DNA of 64,000 nucleotides from Kitasatospora acidiphila (GCF_006636205.1 NZ_VIGB01000003.1:496001-560000); one strand, 5' to 3'. Positions 41,567 to 51,877 are shown, counted from the stretch's first letter. Program-made: numbers and translations. Notes: generated by a model from the letters alone, not told the origin.

Positions 41567-44083
41567 GTGACCCTCCTTGATCTGATGCCCAGGCCCGCCG
41601 ACCCAGACGCGCTGTACACCACCTTCGCCGGGTGGGCCGAGGAGCGGGGCATCACCCTCTATCCGGCTCAGGAGGAGGCGCTGATCGAGCTGTTCACCGG
41701 CGCCAACGTGATCCTGGCGACGCCGACCGGCTCGGGCAAGTCGCTGGTCGCCGCGGGCGCGCACTTCGCCGCGCTGGCCGAGGGCAAGCGGACCTTCTAC
41801 ACCGCGCCGATCAAGGCCCTGGTCTCGGAGAAGTTCTTCGACCTCTGCAAGATGTTCGGCACCGAGCAGGTCGGCATGATGACGGGCGACGCGAGCGTCA
41901 ACCCGACCGCGCCGATCATCTGCTGCACCGCCGAGGTGCTGGCCAACATCGCGCTGCGGGACGGCGAGCGGGCCGACATCGGCCAGGTGGTGATGGACGA
42001 GTTCCACTTCTACGCCGAGCCGGACCGCGGCTGGGCCTGGCAGATCCCGCTGCTGGAGCTGCCGCAGGCGCAGTTCCTGCTGATGTCGGCGACGCTGGGC
42101 GACGTCCGCCGGTTCGAGGCCGACCTGACGCGGCGGACCGGCCGGGCCACCACCGTGGTCCGCTCCGCCACCCGCCCGGTGCCGCTGTTCTACGAGTACC
42201 GCCGGACCACCCTGCACGACACCCTGGAAGAGCTCCTGAAGACCAATCAGGCTCCGGTCTACGTGGTGCACTTCACGCAGAAGGAGGCGGTGGAGCGGGC
42301 CCAGTCGCTGATGAGCATCAACATGTGCTCGAAGGCGGAGAAGGACGCCATCGCCGACCTGATCGGCAACTTCCGGTTCACCACCAAGTTCGGCCGCAAC
42401 CTTTCCCGTTACGTCCGGCACGGCATCGGCGTGCACCACGCGGGCATGCTGCCCAAGTACCGCCGGCTGGTCGAACGCCTGGCCCAGGCAGGCCTGTTGA
42501 AGGTGATCTGCGGTACCGACACGCTCGGCGTCGGGGTCAACGTGCCGATCCGCACCGTGCTGTTCACCGCGCTCTCCAAGTACGACGGGGTGCGGGTGCG
42601 GGTGTTGCGGGCCCGGGAGTTCCACCAGATCGCCGGCCGCGCCGGGCGGGCCGGCTTCGACACCGTCGGCCAGGTGGTCGCCCAGGCGCCCGAGCACGTG
42701 GTGGAGAACGAGAAGGCGCTCGCCAAGGCCGGCGACGATCCCAAGAAGAAGCGCAAGGTGGTGCGCAAGAAGGCGCCGGAGGGCTTCGTCGGCTGGACCG
42801 AGGAGACCTTCGACCGGCTGATCGCCGCCGATCCGGAGCCGCTGGTCTCCCGGTTCAAGGTCACCCACGCGATGCTTCTGGCGGTGATCGGCCGGCCCGG
42901 CAACGCCTTCGAGGCGATGCGCAAGCTGCTCACCGACAACCACGAGGACCGCGCCGCCCAGCGCCACCTCATCCGCTCCGCGATCGCCATCTACCGCAGC
43001 CTGCTGGCCGGCGGCGTGGTGGAGCGGCTGCCGGAGCCTGACGCGGAGGGCCGGACCGTCCGGCTCACCGTCGACCTGCAGGAGAACTTCGCGCTCAACC
43101 AGCCGCTCTCCACCTTCGCGCTGGCCTCCTTCGAGCTGCTCGACCAGGAGTCCCCCAGCTACGCGCTGGACGTGGTCTCGGTGGTCGAGGCGACCCTCGA
43201 CGACCCGCGGCAGATCCTGGCCGCCCAGCAGAACAAGGCGCGCGGCGAGGCGATCGGCCAGATGAAGGCCGACGGCATCGAGTACGAGGAGCGGATGGAG
43301 CGGCTCCAGGAGATCACCTGGCCCAAGCCGCTGGAGGAGCTGCTGGAGCACGCCTACGAGGTCTACCGCCGCGCCCACCCGTGGATCGGCGACTACCAGT
43401 TGCAGCCCAAGTCGGTGGTGCGCGACCTGTATGAGCGCGCCATGACCTTCACCGACTACGTCGGCCACTACGACCTGGCCCGCACCGAGGGCATCGTGCT
43501 GCGCTATCTGGCCGGTGCCTACAAGGCGTTGGAGCAGACGGTGCCGGAGGAGCTGAAGACCGAGGCGCTCAAGGACGTGATCGCCTGGCTGGGCGAGCTG
43601 GTCCGCCAGGTCGACTCCAGCCTGCTGGACGAGTGGGAGCAGCTCGCCAATCCGACCGAACCCACCGAGGAGCAGGCCGAGTTGGAGGCGAAGCCACAGC
43701 CGGTCACCGCCAACGCCCGGGCCTTCCGGGTCCTGGTGCGCAACGAGATGTTCCGCCGCGTCGAGCTGGCCGCCCTCGAACACTACGGCGCGCTGGGCGA
43801 GTTGGACGGCGAGAACGGCTGGGACGCGGACCGCTGGGCGGACGCGATGGACGTCTACTACGAGGAGCACGACGACCTGGGCACCGGTCCGGACGCCCGC
43901 GGCCCGAAGATGCTGCTGATCGAGGAGGACGACGACGCCGGCCTGTGGCGGGTCCGGCAGATCTTCGACGACCCGGCCGGCGACCACGACTGGGGCATCA
44001 GCGCCGAGGTCGACCTCTACGGTTCGGACGCCGAGGGCCGGGCCGTGCTGCGGGTGATGGCGGTGGACCGGCTGGGCGGCTGA
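41567..44083 (+). CDS. Ski2-like DEAD/DEAH-box RNA helicase with DUF3516 C-terminus
   Basis: An 838-residue superfamily-2 helicase. Walker A is ATPTGSGKS (about 46-54), motif II is the DExH-type DEFHFY, motif III SATLGD, and the C-terminal RecA lobe has GIGVHHAGMLPKYRR, GTDTLGVGVNVPIRTV and QIAGRAGRAGFD. The C-terminal third belongs to DUF3516. GTG start. Probable role in RNA metabolism or ribosome-linked RNA unwinding; it has no visible operon partner. Confidence 0.92.
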   Translation: MTLLDLMPRPADPDALYTTFAGWAEERGITLYPAQEEALIELFTGANVILATPTGSGKSLVAAGAHFAALAEGKRTFYTAPIKALVSEKFFDLCKMFGTEQVGMMTGDASVNPTAPIICCTAEVLANIALRDGERADIGQVVMDEFHFYAEPDRGWAWQIPLLELPQAQFLLMSATLGDVRRFEADLTRRTGRATTVVRSATRPVPLFYEYRRTTLHDTLEELLKTNQAPVYVVHFTQKEAVERAQSLMSINMCSKAEKDAIADLIGNFRFTTKFGRNLSRYVRHGIGVHHAGMLPKYRRLVERLAQAGLLKVICGTDTLGVGVNVPIRTVLFTALSKYDGVRVRVLRAREFHQIAGRAGRAGFDTVGQVVAQAPEHVVENEKALAKAGDDPKKKRKVVRKKAPEGFVGWTEETFDRLIAADPEPLVSRFKVTHAMLLAVIGRPGNAFEAMRKLLTDNHEDRAAQRHLIRSAIAIYRSLLAGGVVERLPEPDAEGRTVRLTVDLQENFALNQPLSTFALASFELLDQESPSYALDVVSVVEATLDDPRQILAAQQNKARGEAIGQMKADGIEYEERMERLQEITWPKPLEELLEHAYEVYRRAHPWIGDYQLQPKSVVRDLYERAMTFTDYVGHYDLARTEGIVLRYLAGAYKALEQTVPEELKTEALKDVIAWLGELVRQVDSSLLDEWEQLANPTEPTEEQAELEAKPQPVTANARAFRVLVRNEMFRRVELAALEHYGALGELDGENGWDADRWADAMDVYYEEHDDLGTGPDARGPKMLLIEEDDDAGLWRVRQIFDDPAGDHDWGISAEVDLYGSDAEGRAVLRVMAVDRLGG

Positions 44084-44090
44084 GCGTCCG

Positions 44091-44128
44091 CCTCCTGATC
44101 GGCCGTCGGCTGACGGTCGATCAGGAGG
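44091..44128. terminator. Strong hairpin between convergent helicase and membrane protein genes
   Basis: Bases 44091-44107 pair with 44112-44128, a 17-base stem with one G-T pair and 4-base loop, starting 8 bases after the helicase stop. Confidence 0.85.
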
Positions 44129-44136
44129 CTCAGGCT

Positions 44137-44190
44137 GGTCGGGAAGCTCAGGATGGTCACGAAGCTCAGGATGGCCGGGAAGCTCAGGAC
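44137..44190. repeat. Three 18-base tandem repeats next to the terminator
   Basis: GGTCGGGAAGCTCAGGAT, GGTCACGAAGCTCAGGAT and GGCCGGGAAGCTCAGGAC follow one another, with a weaker copy just before. The last unit covers the stop codon of the minus-strand gene. Probably a small variable-number repeat. Confidence 0.8.
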
Positions 44191-44948
44191 CAGACGAAGG
44201 CCGTCCCGGCGATGTAGGAGCCGGCCCGGGTGGCCTCGTCCAGGTCCTGGCTGTCCTGCGGGGTCACCGGGGCGTGGCCGTCGGCGAACCGCGAGCTGGT
44301 CAGCGTGACGTAGTGCCGCACCGCCTGCACCTTGGGCGCCGGGTCGCTCTTGGCGGCGGCGCCGGGAGCCGGGCTGGGCGTGCCCGCGAAGGTGGCGTCC
44401 GGCAGCACGAAGCGCACCACGGCGCCCTGGCCGGCGAGCAGTTCGGCGGCCTTGGCGGCGGCGCCGTCGTCGGCGAACCGCAGCACGGTGACACTGGTGA
44501 GCACCCTGGTGTCCCCCCGGCTGATGCTGACGGCCATGTAGCCCTGGCAGCCGGCGTCCTTGAGGAGCTTCTTCGCCGCGTCCTGCAGGACCTCGTTGCA
44601 GTCGCCGCTCTGCCGGGCTCCGGACCGCTTGCCCTTGTAGTTGTTGACCTCGACCGGCTTGCTCTGCGGGAAGTACCGGTTGACGTCGAACGGGTTGGGG
44701 TCGGTCGCCGAGCTCGGCGCCGGGCTGCCCACCACCACGGACACGTCCTGGCTGGTGCTGCCGAGCCCGGGCAGCAGATCGCCGGGATGCGGACGGGAGA
44801 CCACCCAGCCGCCGGCGCCCAGCACGGCGATCGCGCCGCACCAGGCGACGATGCGCCGCTTGGACCCGCCGCGCGCGCCGTTTCTGACGGCGTCTGGGGT
44901 GCCGGGTGCGCGGTCGGATATCGAGCTCTCATCCCCCTGCGTGGTCAT
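44184..44948 (-). CDS. Membrane-anchored hypothetical protein
   Basis: A 254-residue protein with a cytoplasmic N-terminus (about 30 residues), one transmembrane segment (RIVAWCGAIAVLGAGGWVV, residues 32-50) and an extracellular domain with two Cys (DCNEVLQDAAKKLLKDAGCQGY) likely forming a disulfide. The extracellular part is of a type seen repeatedly in streptomycetes without assigned function (TRVLTSVTVLRFADDGAAAKAAELL). ATG 44948. Confidence 0.75.
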   Translation of the reverse strand: MTTQGDESSISDRAPGTPDAVRNGARGGSKRRIVAWCGAIAVLGAGGWVVSRPHPGDLLPGLGSTSQDVSVVVGSPAPSSATDPNPFDVNRYFPQSKPVEVNNYKGKRSGARQSGDCNEVLQDAAKKLLKDAGCQGYMAVSISRGDTRVLTSVTVLRFADDGAAAKAAELLAGQGAVVRFVLPDATFAGTPSPAPGAAAKSDPAPKVQAVRHYVTLTSSRFADGHAPVTPQDSQDLDEATRAGSYIAGTAFVWS

Positions 44949-45142
44949 GGGGTGATTGTATGCAGCAAGATCGAGGCGCAGGTCACAGGGTTGGCAGCGG
45001 CCCCACCGGCGGACCCGCCGGCCAAGGGCTCGTGAGCGAACCATCCCTCAAATCCGCTATGTGACAACTCGCACACCATCCGGGCGATCTTCTGGTCGGT
45101 TCGCTATGGCGCCGCGCGCCGTCGGCCAGGCAGGATCAGCGC

Positions 45143-46414
45143 ATGGATCTGCTCGACACCCTCGTTGCCAAAGGCCTCAACCGCGAACTCCCCACGCGGG
45201 AGGAGGCCCTCGCGGTGCTGGCCACCGCGGACGACGACCTGCTGGACGTCGTCGCCGCCGCCGGCAAGGTTCGCCGCAAGTGGTTCGGCCGCCGGGTCAA
45301 ACTCAACTACCTGGTCAACCTGAAGAGCGGGCTCTGCCCCGAGGACTGCAACTACTGCTCCCAGCGGCTCGGGTCCAAGGCCGAGATCCTCAAGTACACC
45401 TGGCTGAAGCCCGAGGAGGCCGCCCAGGCGGCGACCGCGGGTGTGGCCGGCGGCGCCAAGCGCGTCTGCCTGGTGGCCAGCGGGCGCGGGCCGACGGACC
45501 GCGACATCGACCGGGTCACCGACACCATCGCCGCGATCAAGGACGCCGACCCGGGCGTGGAGATCTGCGCCTGTCTCGGCCTGCTCTCCGACAACCAGGC
45601 CGAGCGGCTGGCCGCAGCCGGCGTCAACGCCTACAACCACAACCTCAACACCTCCGAGGGCACCTACGGCGACATCGCCACCACCCACACCTACGCGGAC
45701 CGGGTGGACACCGTGGAGAAGGCGCACGGCGCCGGCCTGTCCGCCTGCTCCGGCCTGATCGCCGGCATGGGCGAGAGTGCCGAGGACCTGGTGGACGTGG
45801 TGTTCGCGCTGCGCGAGCTCGGTTCCGACTCGGTGCCGGTGAACTTCCTGATCCCGTTCGAGGGCACCCCGCTGGCCAAGGAGTGGAACCTCACCCCGCA
45901 GCACTGCCTGCGGATCCTGGCGATGGTCCGCTTCGTCCACCCCGACACCGAGGTGCGGATCGCCGGCGGCCGCGAGGTGCACCTGCGCAGCCTGCAGCCG
46001 CTGGGCCTGCACATCGCCAACTCGATCTTCCTGGGCGACTACCTGACCAGCGAGGGCCAGGCGGGCCAGGCGGACCTGGACATGATCAAGGACGCCGGCT
46101 TCGAGGTCGAGGGCCAGGGCGAGGCGACGATGCCGCGGCACCGCTCGGAGTACGCCGAGCAGTTCGCCGGCTGCGGCTCCTCCGGCGGGTGCGGCTCCTC
46201 GGGCGAGGCCGCCGGGACGGCCGCGGCCCACGCCTGCGGCGGGCACGCGGGTGGCGGCTGCGGACCGTGCGGTGAGCCCGCCGAGGCCGTCGAGGCCGCC
46301 GGGCAGTCCGAGGCGGCGGTCGCGCAGGCCGAGCCCGACGCCGGTGCCCTGCGCGAGGACCTGGTCCGCGTCCGCCGCCGCGGCGCCGGCACCGAACTGG
46401 CCCCGAACGCCTGA
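45143..46414 (+). CDS. bioB: Biotin synthase with Cys/Gly-rich C-terminal extension
   Basis: A 423-residue radical SAM enzyme that inserts sulfur into dethiobiotin. The SAM cluster motif is [12 protein letters not shown] (Cys at CxxxCxxC); the auxiliary 2Fe-2S ligands ([16 protein letters not shown]) and [18 protein letters not shown] are present. The BioB core ends near residue 335. A further ~85 residues are Ala/Gly/Cys rich with six or more Cys ([25 protein letters not shown]), a tail not found in E. coli BioB. It might help iron-sulfur handling. Stop overlaps the bioA start. Confidence 0.96.
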   Translation: MDLLDTLVAKGLNRELPTREEALAVLATADDDLLDVVAAAGKVRRKWFGRRVKLNYLVNLKSGLCPEDCNYCSQRLGSKAEILKYTWLKPEEAAQAATAGVAGGAKRVCLVASGRGPTDRDIDRVTDTIAAIKDADPGVEICACLGLLSDNQAERLAAAGVNAYNHNLNTSEGTYGDIATTHTYADRVDTVEKAHGAGLSACSGLIAGMGESAEDLVDVVFALRELGSDSVPVNFLIPFEGTPLAKEWNLTPQHCLRILAMVRFVHPDTEVRIAGGREVHLRSLQPLGLHIANSIFLGDYLTSEGQAGQADLDMIKDAGFEVEGQGEATMPRHRSEYAEQFAGCGSSGGCGSSGEAAGTAAAHACGGHAGGGCGPCGEPAEAVEAAGQSEAAVAQAEPDAGALREDLVRVRRRGAGTELAPNA

Positions 46415-47718
46415 TGTCGGACCTCACCAACGCAGCAGAGCTGGTCGCGCTCGACCGGGCGCACGTCTGGCACCCGTACGGGCCGATGCCCGGCACGGTG
46501 CCCTCGCACCTGGTCGAGTCGGCCGCCGGTGTGCGCCTGCGGCTGGCCGAACCCCTGGGCGGCAACCGCGAGTTGATCGACGGCATGTCGTCCTGGTGGG
46601 CGGCCCTGCACGGCTACAACCACCCGGTGCTGAACCAGGCGGTCCAGGACCAGCTGGGCCGGATGAGCCATGTGATGTTCGGCGGGCTCACCCATGAGCC
46701 CGCCGTGCGGCTGGCCGCCAAGCTGGTGGAGATCACGCCCGAGCCGCTGCAGCACGTCTTCCTGGGCGACTCCGGCTCGGTCGCGGTCGAGGTCGCGATG
46801 AAGATGTGCCTGCAGTACTGGCAGTCGGTGGGCCGTCCCGCCAAGCAGCGCCTGCTCACCTGGCGCGGCGGCTACCACGGCGACACCTTCCACCCGATGT
46901 CGGTCTGCGACCCGGTCGGCGGCATGCACCAGCTGTGGGGCGGGGTACTGCCCCGTCAGCTGTTCGTCGGTGAGCCGCCGGCCGGCTTCGACGCGGAGGT
47001 CGACCCGGCCTACGCCGCCGAGCTCGCCGACACCATCGAGCGCAATGCCGACGAGCTGGCCGCGGTGATCGTGGAGCCGGTGGTGCAGGGTGCGGGCGGG
47101 ATGCGCTTCCACTCCCCCGGCTATCTGCGGCTACTGCGTGAACTCTGCGACCAGCACGGCGTGTTGCTGGTCTTCGACGAGATCGCCACCGGCTTCGGCC
47201 GGTCCGGAGCGCTGTTCGCGGCCGACCACGCCGGGGTGTCGCCCGATGTGATGTGCCTGGGCAAGGCGCTCACCGGCGGCTACCTGACGATGGCGGCCAC
47301 GCTGTGCACCGCCGAGGTGGCCGATGGCATCAGCCGGGGCTCGGTGCCGGTGCTGGCGCACGGGCCGACCTTCATGGGCAACCCGCTGGCCGCCGCGGTC
47401 GCCAACGCCTCGATCGAGCTGCTGCTCGGGCAGGACTGGGCCGCCGAGGTCAAGCGGATCGAGACCGGCCTGCGGGCCGCGCTCGACCCGCTGGTCGGGG
47501 CTCCGGGGGTCGCGGACGCCCGGGTGCTCGGCGCCATCGGCGTGGTACAGCTGGACCACCCCGTGGACGTGGTGGCCGCCACCGAGGCGGCGGCCCGCGA
47601 GGGGGTGTGGCTGCGTCCGTTCCGCAACCTGGTCTACACCATGCCGCCGTATGTGACCGGCGACGAGGACCTGGCCCGGATCGGCGCCGCCGTCGCGGCC
47701 GCGGCGCTGAAGGGATGA
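46414..47718 (+). CDS. bioA: Adenosylmethionine-8-amino-7-oxononanoate aminotransferase
   Basis: A 434-residue class III aminotransferase using SAM as amino donor to make 7,8-diaminononanoate. It begins [13 protein letters not shown], has [16 protein letters not shown], the PLP segment [13 protein letters not shown] and the Schiff-base Lys in [17 protein letters not shown]. The ATG shares bases with the bioB stop (TGATG) and its own stop overlaps bioD (ATGA), so bioB-bioA-bioD is a tightly coupled operon. Confidence 0.97.
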   Translation: MSDLTNAAELVALDRAHVWHPYGPMPGTVPSHLVESAAGVRLRLAEPLGGNRELIDGMSSWWAALHGYNHPVLNQAVQDQLGRMSHVMFGGLTHEPAVRLAAKLVEITPEPLQHVFLGDSGSVAVEVAMKMCLQYWQSVGRPAKQRLLTWRGGYHGDTFHPMSVCDPVGGMHQLWGGVLPRQLFVGEPPAGFDAEVDPAYAAELADTIERNADELAAVIVEPVVQGAGGMRFHSPGYLRLLRELCDQHGVLLVFDEIATGFGRSGALFAADHAGVSPDVMCLGKALTGGYLTMAATLCTAEVADGISRGSVPVLAHGPTFMGNPLAAAVANASIELLLGQDWAAEVKRIETGLRAALDPLVGAPGVADARVLGAIGVVQLDHPVDVVAATEAAAREGVWLRPFRNLVYTMPPYVTGDEDLARIGAAVAAAALKG

Positions 47719-48473
47719 GCACGATGAACGCGGCGACCAGCTCAGTAGGCAGTCCCGGACAGCTGCTCTTCGTCAGCGGCGTCGGCACCGAGGTCGGCAA
47801 GACCGCCGTGACGGCCGCGATCGCGGCGCTCGCGGTGCGGGCCGGCCGCTCGGTGGCGGTGCTCAAGCCCGGCCAGACCGGCGTGGCGCCGGGCGAGGCC
47901 GGCGACTGCGCCCAGGTGGCCCGGCTCGCCGGATCCACCGTGACGCTGCGCGAGTTGGCCCGCTACCCCGAGCCGCTGGCCCCCGACACGGCCGCCCGGC
48001 GCTCCGGACTTCCGGCCCTGACCCTTGATCAGGTGACGCTGGAAATCAAGGAGTTGACGAGCAGCCACGACCTGGTGCTGATCGAGGGAGCCGGCGGCCT
48101 GCTGGTCCGCTACAACGAGGACGGGCTGACCCTGGCCGACATGGCGCAGGCCACCGGTGGCGAGGTGCTCACCGTGGTGACCGCCGGACTCGGCAGCCTC
48201 AACAGCACCGGTCTCAACGCCGAGGCGCTGCGGGCCCGCGGCCTGCGCACCCCCGGCATCGTGATCGGCAGCTGGCCGGCCGAACCCGACCTCGCGATGC
48301 GGTGCAACCTCGCCGACCTGCCCAAGGACGCCGGCGCACCGCTGCTCGGCGCCCTGCCCGCCGGGGTGGTCGCGACCGCCGAGGGCTTCGCCGACCGGGC
48401 GGCCGCGGCGCTCGCGCCCGCCCTCGGCGGAGTCTGGGACGCGGCGGCGTTCGCCCGGGCCCACCCCGCGTAG
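47715..48473 (+). CDS. bioD: Dethiobiotin synthetase
   Basis: A 252-residue ATP-dependent enzyme that closes the ureido ring of dethiobiotin. The P-loop is [12 protein letters not shown] (about 24-35), followed by LKPGQTGV and the [13 protein letters not shown] switch; [17 protein letters not shown] is typical of the family. ATG at 47715 overlaps the bioA stop. It converges with the methyltransferase gene with six bases between the stops. Confidence 0.96.
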   Translation: MSTMNAATSSVGSPGQLLFVSGVGTEVGKTAVTAAIAALAVRAGRSVAVLKPGQTGVAPGEAGDCAQVARLAGSTVTLRELARYPEPLAPDTAARRSGLPALTLDQVTLEIKELTSSHDLVLIEGAGGLLVRYNEDGLTLADMAQATGGEVLTVVTAGLGSLNSTGLNAEALRARGLRTPGIVIGSWPAEPDLAMRCNLADLPKDAGAPLLGALPAGVVATAEGFADRAAAALAPALGGVWDAAAFARAHPA

Positions 48474-48479
48474 TCCGTG

Positions 48480-49187
48480 TCAGTCGCCCTGTGAGGACGC
48501 CGAGTTGAGCTGCCAGACGGTGGTGGCCTTGTGCTCGGCGTCCTCCAGGTCGGCCACCACCGGCACCCGGTAGGTCGCCAGGCTGGTGAACCGCTCGCGC
48601 GGCAGATACGCCCGGCCCGGATCACCGACGATCACCTGCGCTCCCCTGGCCTGCGCCCGCTGGAGGAACGGCAGGAACCGCGCGGCCATGGCCCGCTCGT
48701 AGAACACGTCGCCCGCCAGGACCACCTCCGCCGTCCCGCCGTCGCCGTCGAGGATGTCCTCGGCAACCGGCTCGATCTCGACGCCGTTCGCCTCGGCGTT
48801 GACGTCCATGGCCACCACGGCATCGGGGTCGATGTCCACCGCCCGCACCGCCGCGGCACCGCACCGCGCGGCTGCGATGGCGACCAGCCCCGAGCCCGCC
48901 GCCAGGTCGAGCACCCGCCGCCCGGCGACCAGCTCCGGGTGGTCCAGGACGTACCGGGCCACCGCCACGCCACCGGCCCAGGGGAACGCCCAGAACGGCG
49001 GCGGCAGTCCGATCTCACCGCGGGCCTCCTCCATCTCCTCCCAGAGCGTGATGACGTCATCCGCCATGTGCAGCCTGACCTCGGGCACGAAGGGCACGGG
49101 GGCCAGACTGGTCCGCCCCGCCAGGAACGCGGCCGCAGCCGGCGCCGGGGTTCCGCTCGGTTCGAGGACGGGAATATCGTTCGGCAT
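48480..49187 (-). CDS. Class I SAM-dependent methyltransferase (ETFB/METTL20- or Nnt-like)
   Basis: A 235-residue methyltransferase. The SAM loop is VLDLAAGSGLVAIAAARCGA (about 91-110), the acidic strand RAVDIDPDAV, and motif IV VVLAGDVFYE. The FWAFPWAGG box before the SAM loop is shared with protein-lysine methyltransferases of the METTL20/PrmA-like group, so a protein substrate is plausible. ATG 49187 is preferred over the upstream frame. The lone gene converges on bioD. Confidence 0.85.
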   Translation of the reverse strand: MPNDIPVLEPSGTPAPAAAAFLAGRTSLAPVPFVPEVRLHMADDVITLWEEMEEARGEIGLPPPFWAFPWAGGVAVARYVLDHPELVAGRRVLDLAAGSGLVAIAAARCGAAAVRAVDIDPDAVVAMDVNAEANGVEIEPVAEDILDGDGGTAEVVLAGDVFYERAMAARFLPFLQRAQARGAQVIVGDPGRAYLPRERFTSLATYRVPVVADLEDAEHKATTVWQLNSASSQGD

Positions 49188-49482
49188 GCGCCGCAGCATA
49201 TGTCCCCCGGCGCCCTGCCGTGCCCGCAACTCGCGCGGGGCACACCTGCGCCATGAGCCCATCAACAGCCCACCGCCGCACCGCCCGACCTTAGGTCAAC
49301 TTTCGGTTTCGAACGGGGCATGAGCTGCGCGAATGCTCGCGGGCTCGTCGCGGCCCGGGCTAGGATCCGGCTGACGCCCTCCGAGATGCGGCACCTCGCG
49401 CGCGGCATCGGCGAAGCGTCCGCCCGCGGCGCACCGATCGCACCGCGCACTCTCGTCACCGCGCACCAGGGACCTCGCGCGA

Positions 49483-50661
49483 ATGCGGAAAGGCAGCGAC
49501 TTGACGGATCGACTCGTCGGAGGAGACACCTCGCTGCTGCGTCGGATCAACGCCGCGGTCACCCTGCGGGCGCTGCGCGACGGGCAGGCCGTCACCCTCA
49601 CCCAACTGGTCGGCGACACCGGCCTGTCCCGGCCGACCGTCGAGGGCGTGATCGAGGGGCTGATGGAATCCCGGCTGGTCGCCGAGGTCGAGCAGAGCCA
49701 GGACGGCGGCCGCCAGCGCGGCCGGCCGGCCCGCTGGTTCCGGTTCCGCGCCGAGGCCGGGCACAGTCTCGGCATCGAAATCGGCGTGCACACGATCCGG
49801 GTGGTGCTGGCCGACCTGGCCGGCGAGCAGATCGGCAGCCACACCCGCGCGGTGACCGAGACCATGGACGCCGAGGAGCGGCTCGGCGCGGCGCGCGGCG
49901 CGGTGGCCGAGCTGCTGCGCAAGGCCGGGGTGTCCCGGGACAGCCTGTGGGCGGTCGGCGTGGGCACGCCGGGGATCATCGACGGCGACGGCTCGGTGCG
50001 GCTCGGCACCGCGATGCCCGGCTGGACCGGCCTGGACCTGGGAGCCAGGCTGCGCCGCTCGTTCCGCTGCCCGGTGCTGATCGAGAACGACGCCAACCTG
50101 GCCGCGATCGCCGAGCACTGGCAGGGCGCGGCGGTCGGCATGGGCGATGTGGTGTTCGTGCTCGCCGGGCTGAGCCCGGGCGCCGGCTCCCTGATCAACG
50201 GCCGGCTGCACCGCGGCTTCGGTGGCGCGGCGGGCGAGATCGGCGCCCTCCACCTGCTGGGCCAGCAGGCCACCCCGGAGCGGCTGCTCTCCACCACCGG
50301 CAAGCCGCTGGACCCGCTGGACGAGGCGGCGGTGGCCCGGGTGCTGACCCTGGCCCGCGAGGGCGACGAGGTGGCCCGGGTGGCGATGGACCGCTTCCTG
50401 CGCCGGCTGGTGCACGATGTCGCGGCGCTGGTGCTGGCGATCGATCCGCAGCTGGTGGTGATCGGCGGCTGGGCGGCCGGCCTGAACGACGTGCTGGAGC
50501 CGCTGCGCGAGCAGCTCGCGCGCTACTGCCTGCGGGCGCCCGAGGTGGCGCTCTCCACACTGGGCGAGGACGTGGTGGCGCTTGGGGCACTGCGGTTGGC
50601 GCTCGACCAGGTGGAGGAGCAGCTGTTCGCGGTGGATCAGCCGGTCTCCGCACGTGGCTGA
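49483..50661 (+). CDS. ROK-family transcriptional regulator
   Basis: A 392-residue ROK repressor with N-terminal winged helix (VTLTQLVGDTGLSRPTVEGVIEGLM, about 38-62) and a C-terminal sugar-binding domain. The CxCGxxGC zinc motif is replaced by GALHLLGQQATPERLL, so the ligand may not be a typical sugar. ATG 49483 is given; TTG 49501 (SDLTDRL end) is an alternative start. It stands alone before a hairpin, with no sugar genes next to it. Confidence 0.88.
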   Translation: MRKGSDLTDRLVGGDTSLLRRINAAVTLRALRDGQAVTLTQLVGDTGLSRPTVEGVIEGLMESRLVAEVEQSQDGGRQRGRPARWFRFRAEAGHSLGIEIGVHTIRVVLADLAGEQIGSHTRAVTETMDAEERLGAARGAVAELLRKAGVSRDSLWAVGVGTPGIIDGDGSVRLGTAMPGWTGLDLGARLRRSFRCPVLIENDANLAAIAEHWQGAAVGMGDVVFVLAGLSPGAGSLINGRLHRGFGGAAGEIGALHLLGQQATPERLLSTTGKPLDPLDEAAVARVLTLAREGDEVARVAMDRFLRRLVHDVAALVLAIDPQLVVIGGWAAGLNDVLEPLREQLARYCLRAPEVALSTLGEDVVALGALRLALDQVEEQLFAVDQPVSARG

Positions 50662-50671
50662 CAGGCAGTCA

Positions 50672-50699
50672 GGCCCCCGTCCTGGTATGAACGGGGGCC
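50672..50699 (+). terminator. Terminator of the ROK regulator
   Basis: GGCCCCCGT (50672-50680) pairs with ACGGGGGCC (50691-50699), 10-base loop, followed by CATTTTG, one of the few T-rich tails seen here. Confidence 0.85.
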
Positions 50700-50702
50700 C
50701 AT

Positions 50703-50770
50703 TTTGACGTCTCGCCTTTGACGTCTCGTCCTTCGTCTCGTCTTTGACGTCTCGTCTTTGACGTCTCGTC
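50703..50770. repeat. 14-base tandem repeat array TTTGACGTCTCGTC
   Basis: Units at 50703-50716, 50717-50730, 50743-50756 and 50757-50770, with a shortened 12-base unit between. ACGTCT includes the AatII-like hexamer GACGTC in each full unit, so there are four equally spaced GACGTC palindromes. It lies between convergent ROK and GntR genes. Confidence 0.9.
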
Positions 50771-50781
50771 AGCTGGCGGCT

Positions 50782-51585
50782 TCAGCTGGCGCTGCGGACC
50801 GCCGCCGGGACCGGGGTGACCTCGACCAGGCCGGTCTCGCCGAAGGTGAGGCGGCAGGTGTCGGCGCGGTAGGTGGAGACGGCCAGGGCGGCCAGTCGGC
50901 CCGCGGCGGCGTACTGGGTGGTGACCACCAGCACCGGGGTGCCCGGCGGCCGCTGCAGCAGCGCGGCCTCGTCGGCCTCGGCCACGCCGAGCTCGACCGC
51001 GCGGGACTCGCCGTCCACGGTCAGCCGCTCCAGCCGGCGCAGCACCGCGCGGCCCTGCTCCTCGCCGTCGGCGGCACCCTCGGCAGCCTCCTCCCCCGCA
51101 CCGGAGAGGCGGATCTCGGGGAGCGCGGGCAGTGCGGAGTCCGCCACGTGCAGCGCCTCGGTGGCCACGATCTGGCCCTGGGCCACCCGGATCCGGCGCA
51201 CGCTGTGCACGGTCTCGCCGGCCGGCACACCCAGCGCCCCGGCGAGCCGCTCACCGGCGGGGGCCACGGTGCAGCCGACCGTCTGCCAGACCTGCTCCCG
51301 GTTGCCACCGGGCCAGCCCTCGTCGCGGCGGCTGACCGGCACACCGACCCGGGGCGCGGCGACCAGGGTGCCGATGCCGCGCCGGCGGACCAGCCGGCCC
51401 TCCAGCTCCAGCTGGTCGAGCGCCTGCCGCAGGGTGGCCCGGGCCACGCCGAACCGGGCGGCCAGCTCACGCTCGTTCGGGATCACCTCACCGGTGGCGA
51501 ACTCCGAGGTGATGGCGCGCAGCAGCACCGTGCGCAGGTGCCAGTACTTCGGCTCCGGTACCGCCGCGAGCTGAGCTGTCCCCAC
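50782..51585 (-). CDS. GntR/HutC-family regulator
   Basis: A 267-residue GntR regulator of the HutC type. GTG at 51585 is chosen because GGAGG lies five bases upstream (VGTAQLAAVPEPKYWHLRTV). The winged helix is LAARFGVARATLRQALDQLE (about 40-59); the UTRA effector domain follows. This form with the PEPKYWHLR leader is conserved in streptomycetes. It is divergent from xth and may autoregulate through the 292-base gap. Confidence 0.88.
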   Translation of the reverse strand: MGTAQLAAVPEPKYWHLRTVLLRAITSEFATGEVIPNERELAARFGVARATLRQALDQLELEGRLVRRRGIGTLVAAPRVGVPVSRRDEGWPGGNREQVWQTVGCTVAPAGERLAGALGVPAGETVHSVRRIRVAQGQIVATEALHVADSALPALPEIRLSGAGEEAAEGAADGEEQGRAVLRRLERLTVDGESRAVELGVAEADEAALLQRPPGTPVLVVTTQYAAAGRLAALAVSTYRADTCRLTFGETGLVEVTPVPAAVRSAS

Positions 51586-51877
51586 CGTGTCCTCCACCCT
51601 GGCCGGCCCGGGCCGCTGTGGTACGGCCGCGCGTCCGGCATCCCGAAGGCGCGGCTGGCTCCGGCCGCCGAGGCGCCTGCTGCGGGGCGGGTTCTGCCTG
51701 GTGGCAGGCCGGGGCTTTATCCGTCCTTCTTTATTAAAGGTCTTTGCAGTAAGGGACCCTAGGTGGTGCGCCGGGAGATGGTCAAGACCAATGCCAAGGC
51801 TTTGACCGCCGCGCAACGGACCTTCATCCGGCCTTCACGTTGACCGGCCGCCCGCACCCGGCAGGTAGGCTGCGCGG

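Noticed and set aside
41477..43987. Long minus-strand extension upstream of bioF
   Set aside because: It is the antisense of the helicase gene; bioF homology begins only at 41476.
50703..50770. CRISPR-like repeat array
   Set aside because: Units are adjacent without spacers and no cas genes occur.
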